From Flavimaribacter sediminis (GTDB lineage: Bacteria; Pseudomonadota; Alphaproteobacteria; Rhizobiales; Rhizobiaceae), in the NCBI RefSeq assembly GCF_019492055.1, contig NZ_JAICBX010000001.1, positions 682,001-746,000 on the forward strand: a DNA stretch of 64,000 nucleotides, written 5' to 3'. Positions within the stretch are counted from its first letter, which is position 1, and each line of letters begins with the position of its first letter. The translations under genes and the position numbers were made by a program. Below, piece by piece: positions 18,261-27,581 of the stretch. The notes beneath the pieces are model-generated. The model saw only the letters and a list, made by a program, of their open reading frames with translations. It made no database searches and was not told the DNA's origin.

Positions 18261-19399
18261 ACTCTAAAATCTCTAAATCTTTTCTTATTTAGCTCAGCGA
18301 GTGTGTCAAACTCCGCAAGAGTCTCAACGATGATCTCTGCTGCACGCCCACATCCGAAAGGGTTTTCAACATTACGACAATCAAGTGTGCGAGCGTAAAT
18401 TATTGCCTCGCTGATAGCGTCTACTGTTGCAGCACAGTCGATGACCGAACGTGCTCGCGGACGTCCTGCCTGTCGGTCACCAATATTCACGGTCGGAATA
18501 CGAAAGCTTGGCGCCTCAAATAGACCGCTGGAAGAGTTACCCAACATAAGACTGGAATGTGCCATGGCCGAGAAATATAGCCGTGAGCCGAGCGAGGTGT
18601 GAAATACAGCGTTTTCGCGCATCTCCGCCAGACCCGAAAACGCTTCGTCAATTGCCTGCCCTCCAGGATCGGCATTGCTGCCCGTAAGCACGAGGCCAAC
18701 CTCGGGGAAGACCGCGAGCGCTTTCATGAGCGCCGACAGTTGAGCCGCCTTATCGGTCGCAAGCGTCTCGGGGTGAAAGCTGACGAGAATGAAGTCACCA
18801 CTCTCTGACAACCCAACTTCTGCAACGAATTGGTCGCGCGCAACGATGGGCTGTGCAAGGATGCGATCGATGCCCGGGCTGCCGCTGATGATTACGTGAG
18901 ACGGATCTTCGCCAAGTTGTTGAATTCGCCTAGCCGCATCTGCATTAGTTACAAAGTGAAGCGCAGACATCTTGGTGATCGCATGGCGGATTGAATCATC
19001 AAACGCCCCGTAGGTAAGGTCGCCGCCACACAGATGAGCAACCGGAACTTGGCTAATCAGTGCTGCGCTAACGAAGCAAAGCACTTCATAGCGATCTCCG
19101 AGAACAAGGCAGAGATCTGGCTTCGCCTGCGCAAGTACAGCGCCACTTCCTGCAATGCAAGCACCCATGGCTTGGGTCAGTGCAACTTCGCTGTCATCAT
19201 TTGTCAGGCCCATCGGGATTTTGTGGTCGATTTCGAATCCGTCTTGGGCAATGGCGTTGAGAGATGAATTTCCGAGCTTCAAATGCTGCCCGGTCACTGC
19301 GATTTCTAGATCAAAACGCGAATCATCGCGCAGTCGCTTAAGCACCGGCACCAGCAGACCCCAATCCGCTCGAGTTCCCGTTGCTGCCAGTATCTTCAT
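18257..19399 (-). CDS. legG: Hydrolysing UDP-sugar 2-epimerase (NeuC/LegG family)
   Basis: Releases the nucleotide and epimerises C2 to give the mannosamine-configured precursor for LegI. The protein of about 380 residues begins MKILAATGTRADWGLLVPVL. The frame extends upstream into legC, but ATG 19399 overlaps the legC TGA by 4 nt and matches the family opening. It has CLVLGDRYE, HLCGGDLTYGAFDDSIRHAI, SGSPGID and NIGDRQAGRPRA, the epimerase-2 signatures of the NeuC branch. In the legionaminate route the substrate is the diacetamido nucleotide sugar made by LegB, LegC and LegH. Confidence 0.91.
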   Translation of the reverse strand: MKILAATGTRADWGLLVPVLKRLRDDSRFDLEIAVTGQHLKLGNSSLNAIAQDGFEIDHKIPMGLTNDDSEVALTQAMGACIAGSGAVLAQAKPDLCLVLGDRYEVLCFVSAALISQVPVAHLCGGDLTYGAFDDSIRHAITKMSALHFVTNADAARRIQQLGEDPSHVIISGSPGIDRILAQPIVARDQFVAEVGLSESGDFILVSFHPETLATDKAAQLSALMKALAVFPEVGLVLTGSNADPGGQAIDEAFSGLAEMRENAVFHTSLGSRLYFSAMAHSSLMLGNSSSGLFEAPSFRIPTVNIGDRQAGRPRARSVIDCAATVDAISEAIIYARTLDCRNVENPFGCGRAAEIIVETLAEFDTLAELNKKRFRDFRV

Positions 19400-20601
19400 A
19401 TCGCTCCCAGACAGGCCGAAGACGGTAGGCTTATAATCCGGCGCTCCAGATCTTCGACCACCGGCAAGGATGTGCGGGGGCAGTCTGAGTAGAATGGCAG
19501 GCGATGCAACAGCGACCACACAGGTCGGCACATGAAACCGGCTTCGTTAAGCTCGTCCAGGAGCGCGTTCCGCTCTCCAGCACGGTCCGGGTCCAGGATC
19601 AGCGTGTTGAGCCAGTAGTTACTTTGGCAACCTTCGGGTTCGCGAAAAATTGTCACTCCATCCAGATCAGCAAAGCCCGCGATGTAGCGCTCTGCCAGTG
19701 CCCGTTTGCGCGCCAGCCTGTCTTTGAGTTGCTCGAGCTGCGCGCAGCCGAGCGCCGCATTAATGTTGGGTAATCTGTAATTGTATGCTATCTCGTCGTG
19801 ATAAAAGGCCCATCTATGCGGAAGCTTACCGGTAGTGCTCAGGTGTTTGGCGTGCCAAGCAAGATCCGGGTCGTCTGTCACTATAGCTCCGCCGCCGCCA
19901 GTTGTTAGGATCTTGTTGCCATTGAACGAGAGCGCCGCTATGCGGCCTAGCCCCCCGCAGGCTCGACCGTGGTAATGGCTGCCAAGCGCTTCTGCGGCAT
20001 CTTCGACAACTGGCAAATCGTACGCGGCGGCGAGATCTAGAAGCGGGTACATATCGGTTGGGTGACCAAAAATATGCATAGGCAGAATGGCGGCAATACG
20101 CGCACCGGTCTTGTGGTTGATCAACTCACCTTTGCGCATTTTCGCCACCTGATCGAGATGGCGGTCCAAGGCCTGTGGATCGAGCCCGAGTGTTCGCGCT
20201 TCGCTGTCGACGAAATGTGGAATAGCTCCAGCGTGGCTAATTGCGTTCGCCGTGGCGACAAAGGTCATCGCAGGTACGATAACTTCGTCCCCAGGCATGA
20301 CGCCTACAACACGCAAGGCCAGGTGCAGCGCCGCTGTCCCGTTGACCAGCGCCACTCCGTGCGCAACCCCGCAGATTTTCGCCACGTCACGCTCAAATCG
20401 GTCAACATAGGATCCAACCGACGACACCCACCCGGAGTCTAGACAGTCTTTAACCATCTTCCATTCCGCACCAGAAAATTCTGGGGCGTGAAGGGGAACG
20501 AAGTCATCGGGTTCATCAAGAACCTCGCGCAGCCGCGCCAATACAGCGGCGCGAAATGTTGCATCACCCAAAAACGTCTTTGATTCCTGCGCTTGGGTCA
20601 T
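19396..20601 (-). CDS. legC: LegC-family PLP-dependent sugar aminotransferase
   Basis: Aminates the 4-keto-6-deoxy nucleotide sugar produced by LegB. It is a 401-residue DegT/DnrJ/EryC1 fold-type I enzyme. It contains DSGWVSSVGSYVDRFE, a VNGTAALHLAL stretch, PVVEDAAEALGSHY and the PLP-lysine context SFNGNKILTTGGGG (Lys near residue 230). It has the N-terminal extension and a LINHKTGARIAAILPMHIFG segment that typify the LegC branch rather than PseC or ArnB. The start overlaps the legB stop by 4 nt and the stop overlaps legG by 4 nt. Confidence 0.9.
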   Translation of the reverse strand: MTQAQESKTFLGDATFRAAVLARLREVLDEPDDFVPLHAPEFSGAEWKMVKDCLDSGWVSSVGSYVDRFERDVAKICGVAHGVALVNGTAALHLALRVVGVMPGDEVIVPAMTFVATANAISHAGAIPHFVDSEARTLGLDPQALDRHLDQVAKMRKGELINHKTGARIAAILPMHIFGHPTDMYPLLDLAAAYDLPVVEDAAEALGSHYHGRACGGLGRIAALSFNGNKILTTGGGGAIVTDDPDLAWHAKHLSTTGKLPHRWAFYHDEIAYNYRLPNINAALGCAQLEQLKDRLARKRALAERYIAGFADLDGVTIFREPEGCQSNYWLNTLILDPDRAGERNALLDELNEAGFMCRPVWSLLHRLPFYSDCPRTSLPVVEDLERRIISLPSSACLGAI

Positions 20602-21605
20602 ATGTTGTAGCGATCCGTCTTGTAAGCTTCAAGGTTGGCTGGGTTTTGAAACCATTCAGCTGTTTCGGCAATTCCCTTCGCAAACCCTTCAGCGCCGCTA
20701 TGTTCAGGTGCCCAGCCGAACAGGCGTTGTGCTGCCTCAGTGCCCGCAAATAGCCGCTCAACCTCGCTGGCATTGGGGCGTACGCGCTCCTCGTCCGTCC
20801 GAATGTCGACCTCCACCCCCATCACACTGGCTATTAGCGCTGCAGTATCCGCGATCGAAATCTCGAAGCCGGAGCCGATATTGGTCACTTGACCGATCGC
20901 GTCGTCGCACCGGGTAACCTGAATGAAACCCTGCACAGTGTCACGCACGAAGGTAAAATCGCGCGTTGGATGTAGCGCACCTAGCCTAATACGACGTTCC
21001 CCCGATGCAATTTGTCCGATGATCGTAGGGATCACAGCTCGGGCTGATTGTCGCGGTCCATAGGTGTTGAATGGCCGCAGCACTGCGACCGGCAGGTCGA
21101 ACGATTGATGGAAGGCAAGCGCCAACTGATCAGCGGCGATTTTCGTGGCTGCGTATGGCGATTGCGCATTTAGTGGGTGTTCTTCCGTGATCGGTACGAA
21201 CTGCGCGCTACCGTACACTTCGGAGGTCGAGGTGCAAACAATGTGCGAGGTTCCGTGGCGGCGCGCTGCTTGCAGCACATTCAGTGTACCAGTGACATTT
21301 GTCTGTACATAAGCGTCTGGTGCCTGATAACTGAATGGAATAGCGATGAGCGCAGCTAGATGAAGAACAGAGTCGCAGCCCTCGACGGCTGCGCTGACGG
21401 CATGTGGATCGCGGATATCCCCAGAGACAACCTCGAAATTGCCAACTACATCCGGTGCTGCACGGTCCAGCCAGCCCCAAGAGTTGAATGAATTGTAATA
21501 TACGAAGGCGCGCACTTCATGACCATCACGTACGAGCGCTTCGACTAAATGCGAGCCAATGAATCCATCAGCGCCGGTCACTAGTATCAGGTTATTTCCA
21601 GACAT
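20598..21605 (-). CDS. legB: LegB-type nucleotide-sugar 4,6-dehydratase
   Basis: First committed step of legionaminate synthesis, converting a GDP- (or UDP-) N-acetylglucosamine to its 4-keto-6-deoxy form. It is a 335-residue extended SDR with the NAD loop VTGADGFIGSHLVEALV, a VYYNSFNSWGWLD segment typical of LegB, and HLAALIAIPFSYQAP. The catalytic STSEVYGSA...SPYAATKIAAD (Tyr-x-x-x-Lys) and a FNTYGPRQSARAVIP motif follow. It is the first of seven nonulosonate genes, 31 nt after the ABC exporter. GDP versus UDP specificity is inferred from ptmE in the same operon. Confidence 0.88.
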   Translation of the reverse strand: MSGNNLILVTGADGFIGSHLVEALVRDGHEVRAFVYYNSFNSWGWLDRAAPDVVGNFEVVSGDIRDPHAVSAAVEGCDSVLHLAALIAIPFSYQAPDAYVQTNVTGTLNVLQAARRHGTSHIVCTSTSEVYGSAQFVPITEEHPLNAQSPYAATKIAADQLALAFHQSFDLPVAVLRPFNTYGPRQSARAVIPTIIGQIASGERRIRLGALHPTRDFTFVRDTVQGFIQVTRCDDAIGQVTNIGSGFEISIADTAALIASVMGVEVDIRTDEERVRPNASEVERLFAGTEAAQRLFGWAPEHSGAEGFAKGIAETAEWFQNPANLEAYKTDRYNI

Positions 21606-21636
21606 CTTCTAACTTATCTTCAAAGTGGATGATATT

Positions 21637-23460
21637 TCATGCAGCTTCATTTGACAGTGCAATACGCTGAAAGGCTCTGTTTTCAGCCATTAGAGCTTCC
21701 CAGTTGTCGCAGCCTACTACTTGTCCTTTTTCAAGGACCACAATACGATCGCAGTGCCGAACAGTGCTTAGCCTGTGGGCGATAATCACTACAGTTTTTT
21801 CGCTCGGAAGAGCTTCGATTGCGAGCATGACCTCACGTTCGGTCAAGTTATCCAGCGCGCTTGTGGCCTCGTCAAATACGATAAGATCGGCATCATGGTA
21901 GAGCGCACGCGCGATACCGATCCGTTGCCGTTGCCCCCCAGACAATCGTATACCACGCTCGCCGATTAGAGTCGCGTATCCGTTAGGCAGTTCAGATTTG
22001 ATGAATCCATGCAGCTGGGCGATACGCGTTGCTTTTTCTACACGCGTCTCGTCAATGTCCTCAGTTGGAACGCCAAGTGCCACGTTCTCGGCGACGCTTG
22101 CATCCGTCAGGAAGATGTCCTGTGGCACATAGCCCACGCTTTGCTGCCAGCACCGAAGGTTGCTCTCGGTTACGGGGACGCTGTCCACGACGAGGCATCC
22201 TGTCTTAGGGGCGAGTAGCCCGAGGATAAGATCCGCGAGGGTCGTTTTGCCCGCACCGGTAGCCCCGACAACCCCGATTTTCTCGCCCGCGAGAATCTGC
22301 AAGGAGATATTGCGAACCCCGGCATGAGCGGCATCGGGGTAATGGTAGGATACTTCTTCCAGTGCGAGCCGGTTAGTCAGGCCAAGTCCGGCCGGGATGG
22401 AATTGGGTATAACAGCCTCGTTGGCCCGGATAAGGAAGTCATTATGGACGACATCCACAGCCGCAGCGCCAGCCTGGAGTTGTGCGAGTGATTGGTAAAG
22501 CTTCTGAAGCTCTGGCATTAGTCTTTGCCCGGCGAAGGCAAAGAGACCCAGAAGTGGCAGAATGCCGCCAAGGGACGCGCCTGAAGCCAGGCTTTGGGGG
22601 TTCATCAAGACAAGACAAAGCATGATGATGCCTCCAAAGGCGATCGCCTCCAGGGCGAATTTCGGCACCAGAGAGACGACCTGGACTCTCGTTACTGCGC
22701 GTGCCATTCTATATGAGGGAGCCTTGTAGCGCTCAACGTAGGTCCCCTCTCGCCCAAGTAATTTGATATCCTTGATACCAGCCAGCGCCTCATTTGCTAA
22801 ACGAAACCGCTCGCTGTTAGCCATAGCCCGCACTCCGCCCAGATGCTTGAGTGCGCGACGACTCAGCCAATAAATGAGCGCGTAGATGCTGCCCAAGGTC
22901 ACAAAGACCACAAACGCCACCAGTGGCTCGACCCATAATAGCAACGCAACGATAGCAATGATCGTGAAAACGGCAGCCACCGCCTCGGCTGCGGGACGAA
23001 GGAATTGCGCCACAAGTTGCTGCGTCTCCGCGAGTATTCGTGTTCCCATTTCGCCTGAATGGCGATTGAGGAAGAACTCGTAGGGCTGGCGCAAATAGGC
23101 GGCCATCAACCGATAACTGATCGAGTGAATACGCATCATTGCAAAACGCGCCAACGCCCAGGTTTTTACAATTTGGATGACGCTCGTGAGGATTATCACC
23201 CCGAGCGCGGTAAGTCCCAAACCTACTAGGAACCCATATTCTGAAGTGAACCCAAATGTTTTATAGATCCAGGACAGAGCGGGTACAGTCTCAATTCTTT
23301 CAGGCTCGGCAAGCACAGACAAAAAAGGCAGAACCGAACCAACCATCAGCGCAGAAGACAAGCCACTAACAATCACGATACCAAGCACAATCCAGGCATT
23401 TCGACGCTCACGCGCGTCCAGAAGCGCCCAAGCTTTTTTCCAGGTGCCAAAGTCGATCAC
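21637..23460 (-). CDS. ABC exporter (fused permease and ATPase), candidate glycolipid flippase
   Basis: A 607-residue type IV (MsbA/PglK-like) half-transporter. The N-terminal ~330 residues carry about six membrane helices. The nucleotide-binding domain has Walker [11 protein letters not shown], signature [10 protein letters not shown] and Walker [12 protein letters not shown]. It sits between tviB (GTGA 4-nt overlap) and legB in the EPS operon. No Wzx-type flippase was seen among the locus genes in this window. This protein could therefore flip the lipid-linked repeat unit, as PglK does for a lipid-linked heptasaccharide. Export of another lipid or peptide cannot be excluded. Confidence 0.85.
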   Translation of the reverse strand: MIDFGTWKKAWALLDARERRNAWIVLGIVIVSGLSSALMVGSVLPFLSVLAEPERIETVPALSWIYKTFGFTSEYGFLVGLGLTALGVIILTSVIQIVKTWALARFAMMRIHSISYRLMAAYLRQPYEFFLNRHSGEMGTRILAETQQLVAQFLRPAAEAVAAVFTIIAIVALLLWVEPLVAFVVFVTLGSIYALIYWLSRRALKHLGGVRAMANSERFRLANEALAGIKDIKLLGREGTYVERYKAPSYRMARAVTRVQVVSLVPKFALEAIAFGGIIMLCLVLMNPQSLASGASLGGILPLLGLFAFAGQRLMPELQKLYQSLAQLQAGAAAVDVVHNDFLIRANEAVIPNSIPAGLGLTNRLALEEVSYHYPDAAHAGVRNISLQILAGEKIGVVGATGAGKTTLADLILGLLAPKTGCLVVDSVPVTESNLRCWQQSVGYVPQDIFLTDASVAENVALGVPTEDIDETRVEKATRIAQLHGFIKSELPNGYATLIGERGIRLSGGQRQRIGIARALYHDADLIVFDEATSALDNLTEREVMLAIEALPSEKTVVIIAHRLSTVRHCDRIVVLEKGQVVGCDNWEALMAENRAFQRIALSNEAA

Positions 23461-24734
23461 AGCCGCAGCTCGCTTTCATCCGGAGCAAACACGCTCTTGA
23501 GATCGAACAATACATGCCCCTCGCGGCCATGGGCGCGCAGCGCGCTGCTTCCCTTGTCGCGCAGGCAATCATGCGCCACGGCGAGGATGACTCCGTCATA
23601 GGCACCACGGCCTGGCTCCATTATTAAATCCAGACCGTATTCATGTCTGGCTTCTGTTGGGTTCACCCACGGATCGAACACATCCACCGATACCCCGTAA
23701 TCCCGCAGCTCGCGAATGATATCGACCACGCGCGTGTTACGCAGGTCTGGACAGTTTTCCTTGAAGGCGAGGCCCAGAACCAGCACTTTCGCGCCGTCGA
23801 CCTGGATGCGGCGTTTCAGCATCGCCTTGACGAGCTGGCTCGCCACATAGGCGCCCATGCCGTCGTTGATGCGCCGGCCGGCCAGGATGACCTGCGGGTG
23901 ATAGCCGAGCGTCTCGGCCTTGTGCGTAAGATAATAGGGATCCACGCCAATGCAGTGGCCGCCCACCAGGCCGGGTCGGAAGGGCAGGAAGTTCCACTTT
24001 GTGCCCGCCGCGCGCAGGATCGCCTCCGTGTCGATGCCCATCCGGTTGAAGATGATGGCGAGTTCGTTGACGAGCGCGATATTGAGGTCGCGTTGGGTGT
24101 TCTCGATCACCTTGGCTGCTTCGGCGACGCGGATGCTCTCGGCCAGGTGGGTGCCGGCCGTGACGATCTCGCCATAGAGATCGTCGACCCGCTTCGCGAC
24201 CTCCGGCGTGGAGCCGGCCGTGACCTTGGTGATGGTGGTGAGCCGGTGCAGCCTGTCGCCGGGGTTCGCCCGCTCCGGGCTGTAACCGCAGAAGAAATCC
24301 TCGTTGAAGCGAAGGCCCGATGTGCGCTCGAGCACCGGCACGCAGTCTTCCTCCGTGGCGCCGGGATAGACGGTGCTTTCATAAACGACGATGTCGCCTT
24401 TCTTCAGCACCTTGCCGACGGTTTCCGAGGCGCGGAGGAGGGGGGTGAGGTCGGGGCGCTTGTGGTCGTCGACCGGGGTCGGCACCGCGACGATGTAGAT
24501 CGCAGCGTCCGCGATATCTGCGAGGTCGCTGGAAAATGTCAGGTGTTTTGCGGCGGCAAGGTCTGCCGCCTCGACCTCGCGCGTGCCGTCGACGCCGCTG
24601 CGCAGGCTTTCGATGCGCTCCTGCTTGACGTCGAAGCCGACGACCGGCCGGATCTTGCCGAACTCGACGGCGAGCGGCAGGCCGACATAGCCGAGGCCGA
24701 CGACGGCGATCTTTTCCCTGGCGGCGTCAGTCAT
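23457..24734 (-). CDS. tviB: UDP-N-acetylhexosamine 6-dehydrogenase, TviB/WbpO type
   Basis: Oxidises C6 of a UDP-HexNAc (GlcNAc or GalNAc) to the uronic acid. It is 425 residues long with a Rossmann start [16 protein letters not shown], then [15 protein letters not shown] and [13 protein letters not shown]. The catalytic [15 protein letters not shown] (Cys near residue 265) and [16 protein letters not shown] follow. These features match TviB/WbpA/VipA enzymes rather than Ugd. Base composition here is visibly more GC-rich than the leg genes downstream. With the adjacent epimerase it resembles the TviB-TviC pair of Vi antigen (UDP-GalNAcA). Substrate specificity is inferred. Confidence 0.88.
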   Translation of the reverse strand: MTDAAREKIAVVGLGYVGLPLAVEFGKIRPVVGFDVKQERIESLRSGVDGTREVEAADLAAAKHLTFSSDLADIADAAIYIVAVPTPVDDHKRPDLTPLLRASETVGKVLKKGDIVVYESTVYPGATEEDCVPVLERTSGLRFNEDFFCGYSPERANPGDRLHRLTTITKVTAGSTPEVAKRVDDLYGEIVTAGTHLAESIRVAEAAKVIENTQRDLNIALVNELAIIFNRMGIDTEAILRAAGTKWNFLPFRPGLVGGHCIGVDPYYLTHKAETLGYHPQVILAGRRINDGMGAYVASQLVKAMLKRRIQVDGAKVLVLGLAFKENCPDLRNTRVVDIIRELRDYGVSVDVFDPWVNPTEARHEYGLDLIMEPGRGAYDGVILAVAHDCLRDKGSSALRAHGREGHVLFDLKSVFAPDESELRL

Positions 24735-24760
24735 GGATGCGATTGCTCATCATTGTGCGG

Positions 24761-25774
24761 TTACTTTCCGTAATAGTCGCGGAACCATTCGACGAAGCGG
24801 GCGATTCCGTCGCGAAAATCCGTTTGGGGCTTGTAGCCCGTCAAGCTCTGCAGAAGCGAGGCGTCGGCCCAGGTGGCAGGCACGTCGCCCATCTGCATCG
24901 GCATGTAGTTGCGGATCGCCTTCTTGCCGAGGCAGTCCTCGATGGCGTCGATGAAATCGAGAAGACGGACCTTGTCCGAATTGCCGATGTTGACGATGCG
25001 GAACGGGGCAACGGGCGAGAGGCTGTCGCCGGGTGCGATGTCGTCAGCGGCTTCGGGACGAACGGGCGCCGCGTCGATCAACAGGCGAATGCCGCGCACC
25101 AGATCGTCCACATAGGTGAAGTCGCGATACATGTCGCCGTGGTTGTAGATGTCGATCGGCCGGTCGTCGAGAATGGCGTCGACAAACTTGTATAATGCGA
25201 GATCCGGGCGGCCCCATGTTCCGTAAACCGTGAAGAAGCGAAACATCGTGGTCGGCAGATTCCACAGATGGGCGTAGCTGTGGCCCATGCTTTCGTTGGC
25301 CTTCTTAGTCGCGGCGTAGATGGTGAGCTGCGTGTCGGCCTTTTCTGTCTCGGTGAAAGGCATGTCCTCATTGGCGCCGTAGACCGAGGAGGTGGACGCC
25401 ATCAGCAGATGGGCGACCTCGAGCCGTCGCGCCGCTTCCATGACGTTAAAGGTTCCTATCACGTTGGAATCGATGTAGGCGCGCGGATTTTCCAGCGAGT
25501 AGCGAACGCCGGCCTGGGCTGCGAGATGCACGATGATTTCCGGCGCGAAGTCGTCGGCGAGGCGGTCGAATTTCTCTTGGTCTTCCAGCATGCCTTCGAC
25601 CGCTGAAAAGTTCGGGTTCTGGAGAAGCATGGCGTGGCGGCGCTGTTTCAGCCGGACGTCGTAATAGTCCGTCATGCCGTCATAGCCGCATACCTGGAAA
25701 CCTTCCTTGAGCAGAAGGGTCGCCAGATGGAAACCTATAAAGCCTGCCGTGCCCGTGACGAGTACGCGTCTCAC
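24761..25774 (-). CDS. UDP-uronate 4-epimerase (SDR, UDP-GlcA/GlcNAcA epimerase type)
   Basis: A 337-residue extended SDR interconverting UDP-GlcA and UDP-GalA or the N-acetylated analogues. NAD loop [47 protein letters not shown], catalytic STSSVYGAN...YAATKKANE, and [18 protein letters not shown] are classic for the LpsL/Cap1J group. The frame is open further upstream, but GTG 25774 preceded by GGAGAA is the likely start. It is 26 nt from tviB and 41 nt from the MarR-type regulator. Either the Ugd or TviB product in this locus could be its substrate. Confidence 0.9.
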   Translation of the reverse strand: MRRVLVTGTAGFIGFHLATLLLKEGFQVCGYDGMTDYYDVRLKQRRHAMLLQNPNFSAVEGMLEDQEKFDRLADDFAPEIIVHLAAQAGVRYSLENPRAYIDSNVIGTFNVMEAARRLEVAHLLMASTSSVYGANEDMPFTETEKADTQLTIYAATKKANESMGHSYAHLWNLPTTMFRFFTVYGTWGRPDLALYKFVDAILDDRPIDIYNHGDMYRDFTYVDDLVRGIRLLIDAAPVRPEAADDIAPGDSLSPVAPFRIVNIGNSDKVRLLDFIDAIEDCLGKKAIRNYMPMQMGDVPATWADASLLQSLTGYKPQTDFRDGIARFVEWFRDYYGK

Positions 25775-25814
25775 CTTAACATTTTCTCCAAATTGGCTTT
25801 GTTTACGGGCAAGA

Positions 25815-26195
25815 TCACCGACCGGACCTGTTCCGGGTGTCTGCGGCAAGGTCATCTCCGAGGTCGATCTCTTCCTGCAAAGATGCGATCTCGGCCTTCA
25901 GGACTTCATACTCGTCCATCTTTCGCTTCAGGAAGCTCCGCGTGAGGCGCGCTTTCTCGCTGATGCCCCTTGGCGTCAGCAGATAGGCGTAGCGACGCTT
26001 GTCCTTCGCCGCGGAAAAATTACCGAGCTTCACCATGCCTTTGTCCACCAGCATGGTCAGCACGTAATGCACGCCGCCGACGCTGATGCCCAGCATTTCC
26101 GCCAATTGGCGTTGGCTGATTTCCGGATTTTCCTGGAGAAGACGCAAAATGCGAAAACGGACATCTTCCTGAAGTTTGCTGCGCTGACCCGCCAC
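25815..26195 (-). CDS. MarR-type EPS-associated transcriptional regulator
   Basis: A 126-residue protein with a winged helix-turn-helix at residues about 10-75 ([20 protein letters not shown], then [16 protein letters not shown]). A C-terminal coiled coil (residues about 85-115, [20 protein letters not shown]) follows. This layout matches the small MarR-like family seen near EPS gene clusters with EpsG/Wza functions. GTG start at 26195. It leads the long leftward run, so it probably controls that operon. Direct TGAAC elements lie just upstream. Confidence 0.85.
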   Translation of the reverse strand: MAGQRSKLQEDVRFRILRLLQENPEISQRQLAEMLGISVGGVHYVLTMLVDKGMVKLGNFSAAKDKRRYAYLLTPRGISEKARLTRSFLKRKMDEYEVLKAEIASLQEEIDLGDDLAADTRNRSGR

Positions 26196-26269
26196 TATGT
26201 CAGCAAACCTTCAAAAGCTACCGCACCGGAGCTCGCTTCGTGTGCTTCGGAGAAGATGCGCAATAATGA

Positions 26270-26296
26270 GTTCAACAACACGTTCATTGTCGTTCA
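26270..26296 (-). promoter_or_regulatory. Three TGAAC direct repeats upstream of the EPS regulator
   Basis: On the + strand GTTCA occurs at 26270, 26282 and 26292 (TGAAC on the coding strand), about one helical turn apart, in the AT-rich gap before the MarR-type regulator gene. Such spacing suggests a protein binding site, possibly autoregulatory. This is a visual pattern only. Confidence 0.35.
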
Positions 26297-26324
26297 ATTT
26301 TGAGCGATATCACAGTCTGCTGCG

Positions 26325-27500
26325 TCAGCAAACCGATTTTTGCGGGGCCGTCGCAAATATCTCAGGGTTGCCCGTGACAACCTTTCCGAGCGCGGCGAAG
26401 TAAGAGTCGATGATAATCCTCTCGTCGAATTGCCGCTCCATCTTGCGCCGGCCAGCGGTCCCCATGGCCATCTTTTCTGCATAAGACAAATCGAGGAACC
26501 TGAAACAGGCCTCTGCAAGGCTTGAGCCGCTCCTGACCTCGCACAGATAACCGGACTCATCTGGATCGACGATCGATCGGCATCCGGGGACATCGGTGGC
26601 GATCAATGGGCGCGCCATGGCCGCGCCTTCGATAAGTGTGCGCGGCGCCCCTTCGCGGTATGAGGGGAGTACGACGCAATGTGCGTTGGCGATATGTGGC
26701 CTTACGTCATCTGTCGTGCCGAGATGCTCAATAAGTCCCTCGTTTTTCCAGGCGTCTACCTCGGTAGCGTCGATAGCCGTGCGATTGTCCGCGCCGATTG
26801 CGCCCAATATCTGAAATTGGACAGTGGGAAAGCGCTGCTTAACCCGTTGTGCGGCCTCGACATATTCATAGACGCCCTTGTCACGCAGCAGACGAGAAAT
26901 CATAAGAAAAATAGGCGGTTGATTTTCCGCAGGCAGGGGGGCGGCTGCGTAGCGGAGGAGGTCAATCCCGGACCCAGGAAGCAGCTGCGTCTGCCCAGGG
27001 CGAACAAGACGGCGCTTCAGGAAGAGGTCCCGGTCGTCGTCGTTCTGAAAAAATACGACAGGAAGATTGCGATACGAAGAACGGTACAAAAGTTCAGCAA
27101 CAGTCTGGAGCATTCCGCCTGAAAGAAACGCCGTGCCGAGCCCGGTCACATTCGGGATGAAAGGGACTTTTGCTAGTCTCGCGGCGAGTGCGCCGAAAAT
27201 ATTGTTCTTGATCGTGTAGCTCAGAACGGCGTCCGGGCGAAGCTCCAGGAAGTGCCGTCTGAACGCGCGGACCAACTTCAGATCCTCAATCGGGTTAAGG
27301 CCCTTGACGTCCATTTCAAGTGGTACGAACGAACATCCCGCGTCCTGCAAGTTTGCTATGCTCTCATCCGGCGGGGCAAGCACCGTGACACGACAGCCTC
27401 TCTGTAGAAGCTCCGTGAACACCGGTCTGCGAAAATTCCAGATGTTCCAGGCCATGTTGGCCGTCATCAGGATATGCACAGCTGAATTCCTGCTGATCAA
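26325..27500 (-). CDS. GT4-family glycosyltransferase
   Basis: A glycosyltransferase of about 385-391 residues with the N-terminal Glyco_trans_4 part (HILMTANMAWNIWNFRRP, then YTIKNNIFGALAARL and VTGLGTAFLSG). The C-terminal Glycos_transf_1 domain has FLMISRLLRDKGVYEYV and an intact EX7E motif in YREGAPRTLIEGAAM. It resembles capsule/O-antigen enzymes that add the second sugar to a lipid-linked HexNAc. Start is TTG 27500 or, better placed after AGGA, GTG 27479. It is separated from the MarR-type regulator by about 130 nt and may have its own promoter. Specificity is unknown. Confidence 0.85.
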   Translation of the reverse strand: MISRNSAVHILMTANMAWNIWNFRRPVFTELLQRGCRVTVLAPPDESIANLQDAGCSFVPLEMDVKGLNPIEDLKLVRAFRRHFLELRPDAVLSYTIKNNIFGALAARLAKVPFIPNVTGLGTAFLSGGMLQTVAELLYRSSYRNLPVVFFQNDDDRDLFLKRRLVRPGQTQLLPGSGIDLLRYAAAPLPAENQPPIFLMISRLLRDKGVYEYVEAAQRVKQRFPTVQFQILGAIGADNRTAIDATEVDAWKNEGLIEHLGTTDDVRPHIANAHCVVLPSYREGAPRTLIEGAAMARPLIATDVPGCRSIVDPDESGYLCEVRSGSSLAEACFRFLDLSYAEKMAMGTAGRRKMERQFDERIIIDSYFAALGKVVTGNPEIFATAPQKSVC

Positions 27501-27528
27501 GCGGCGAAAAATTTCCGGTACAGAATCA

Positions 27529-27560
27529 CGAAGCCCGAACTCACGTGAGTTCGGGCTTCG
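27529..27560 (-). terminator. Perfect 32-nt palindromic terminator
   Basis: A perfect inverted repeat with half-site CGAAGCCCGAACTCAC, giving a hairpin of up to 15 bp. It lies 21 nt past the stop of the secreted-protein gene and before the GT4 start. There is no clear T-run on either side, so it may be a bidirectional hairpin, an RNA processing site or a protein-binding site instead of a simple intrinsic terminator. Confidence 0.65.
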
Positions 27561-27581
27561 GAATCAATTCATATGGACTGC

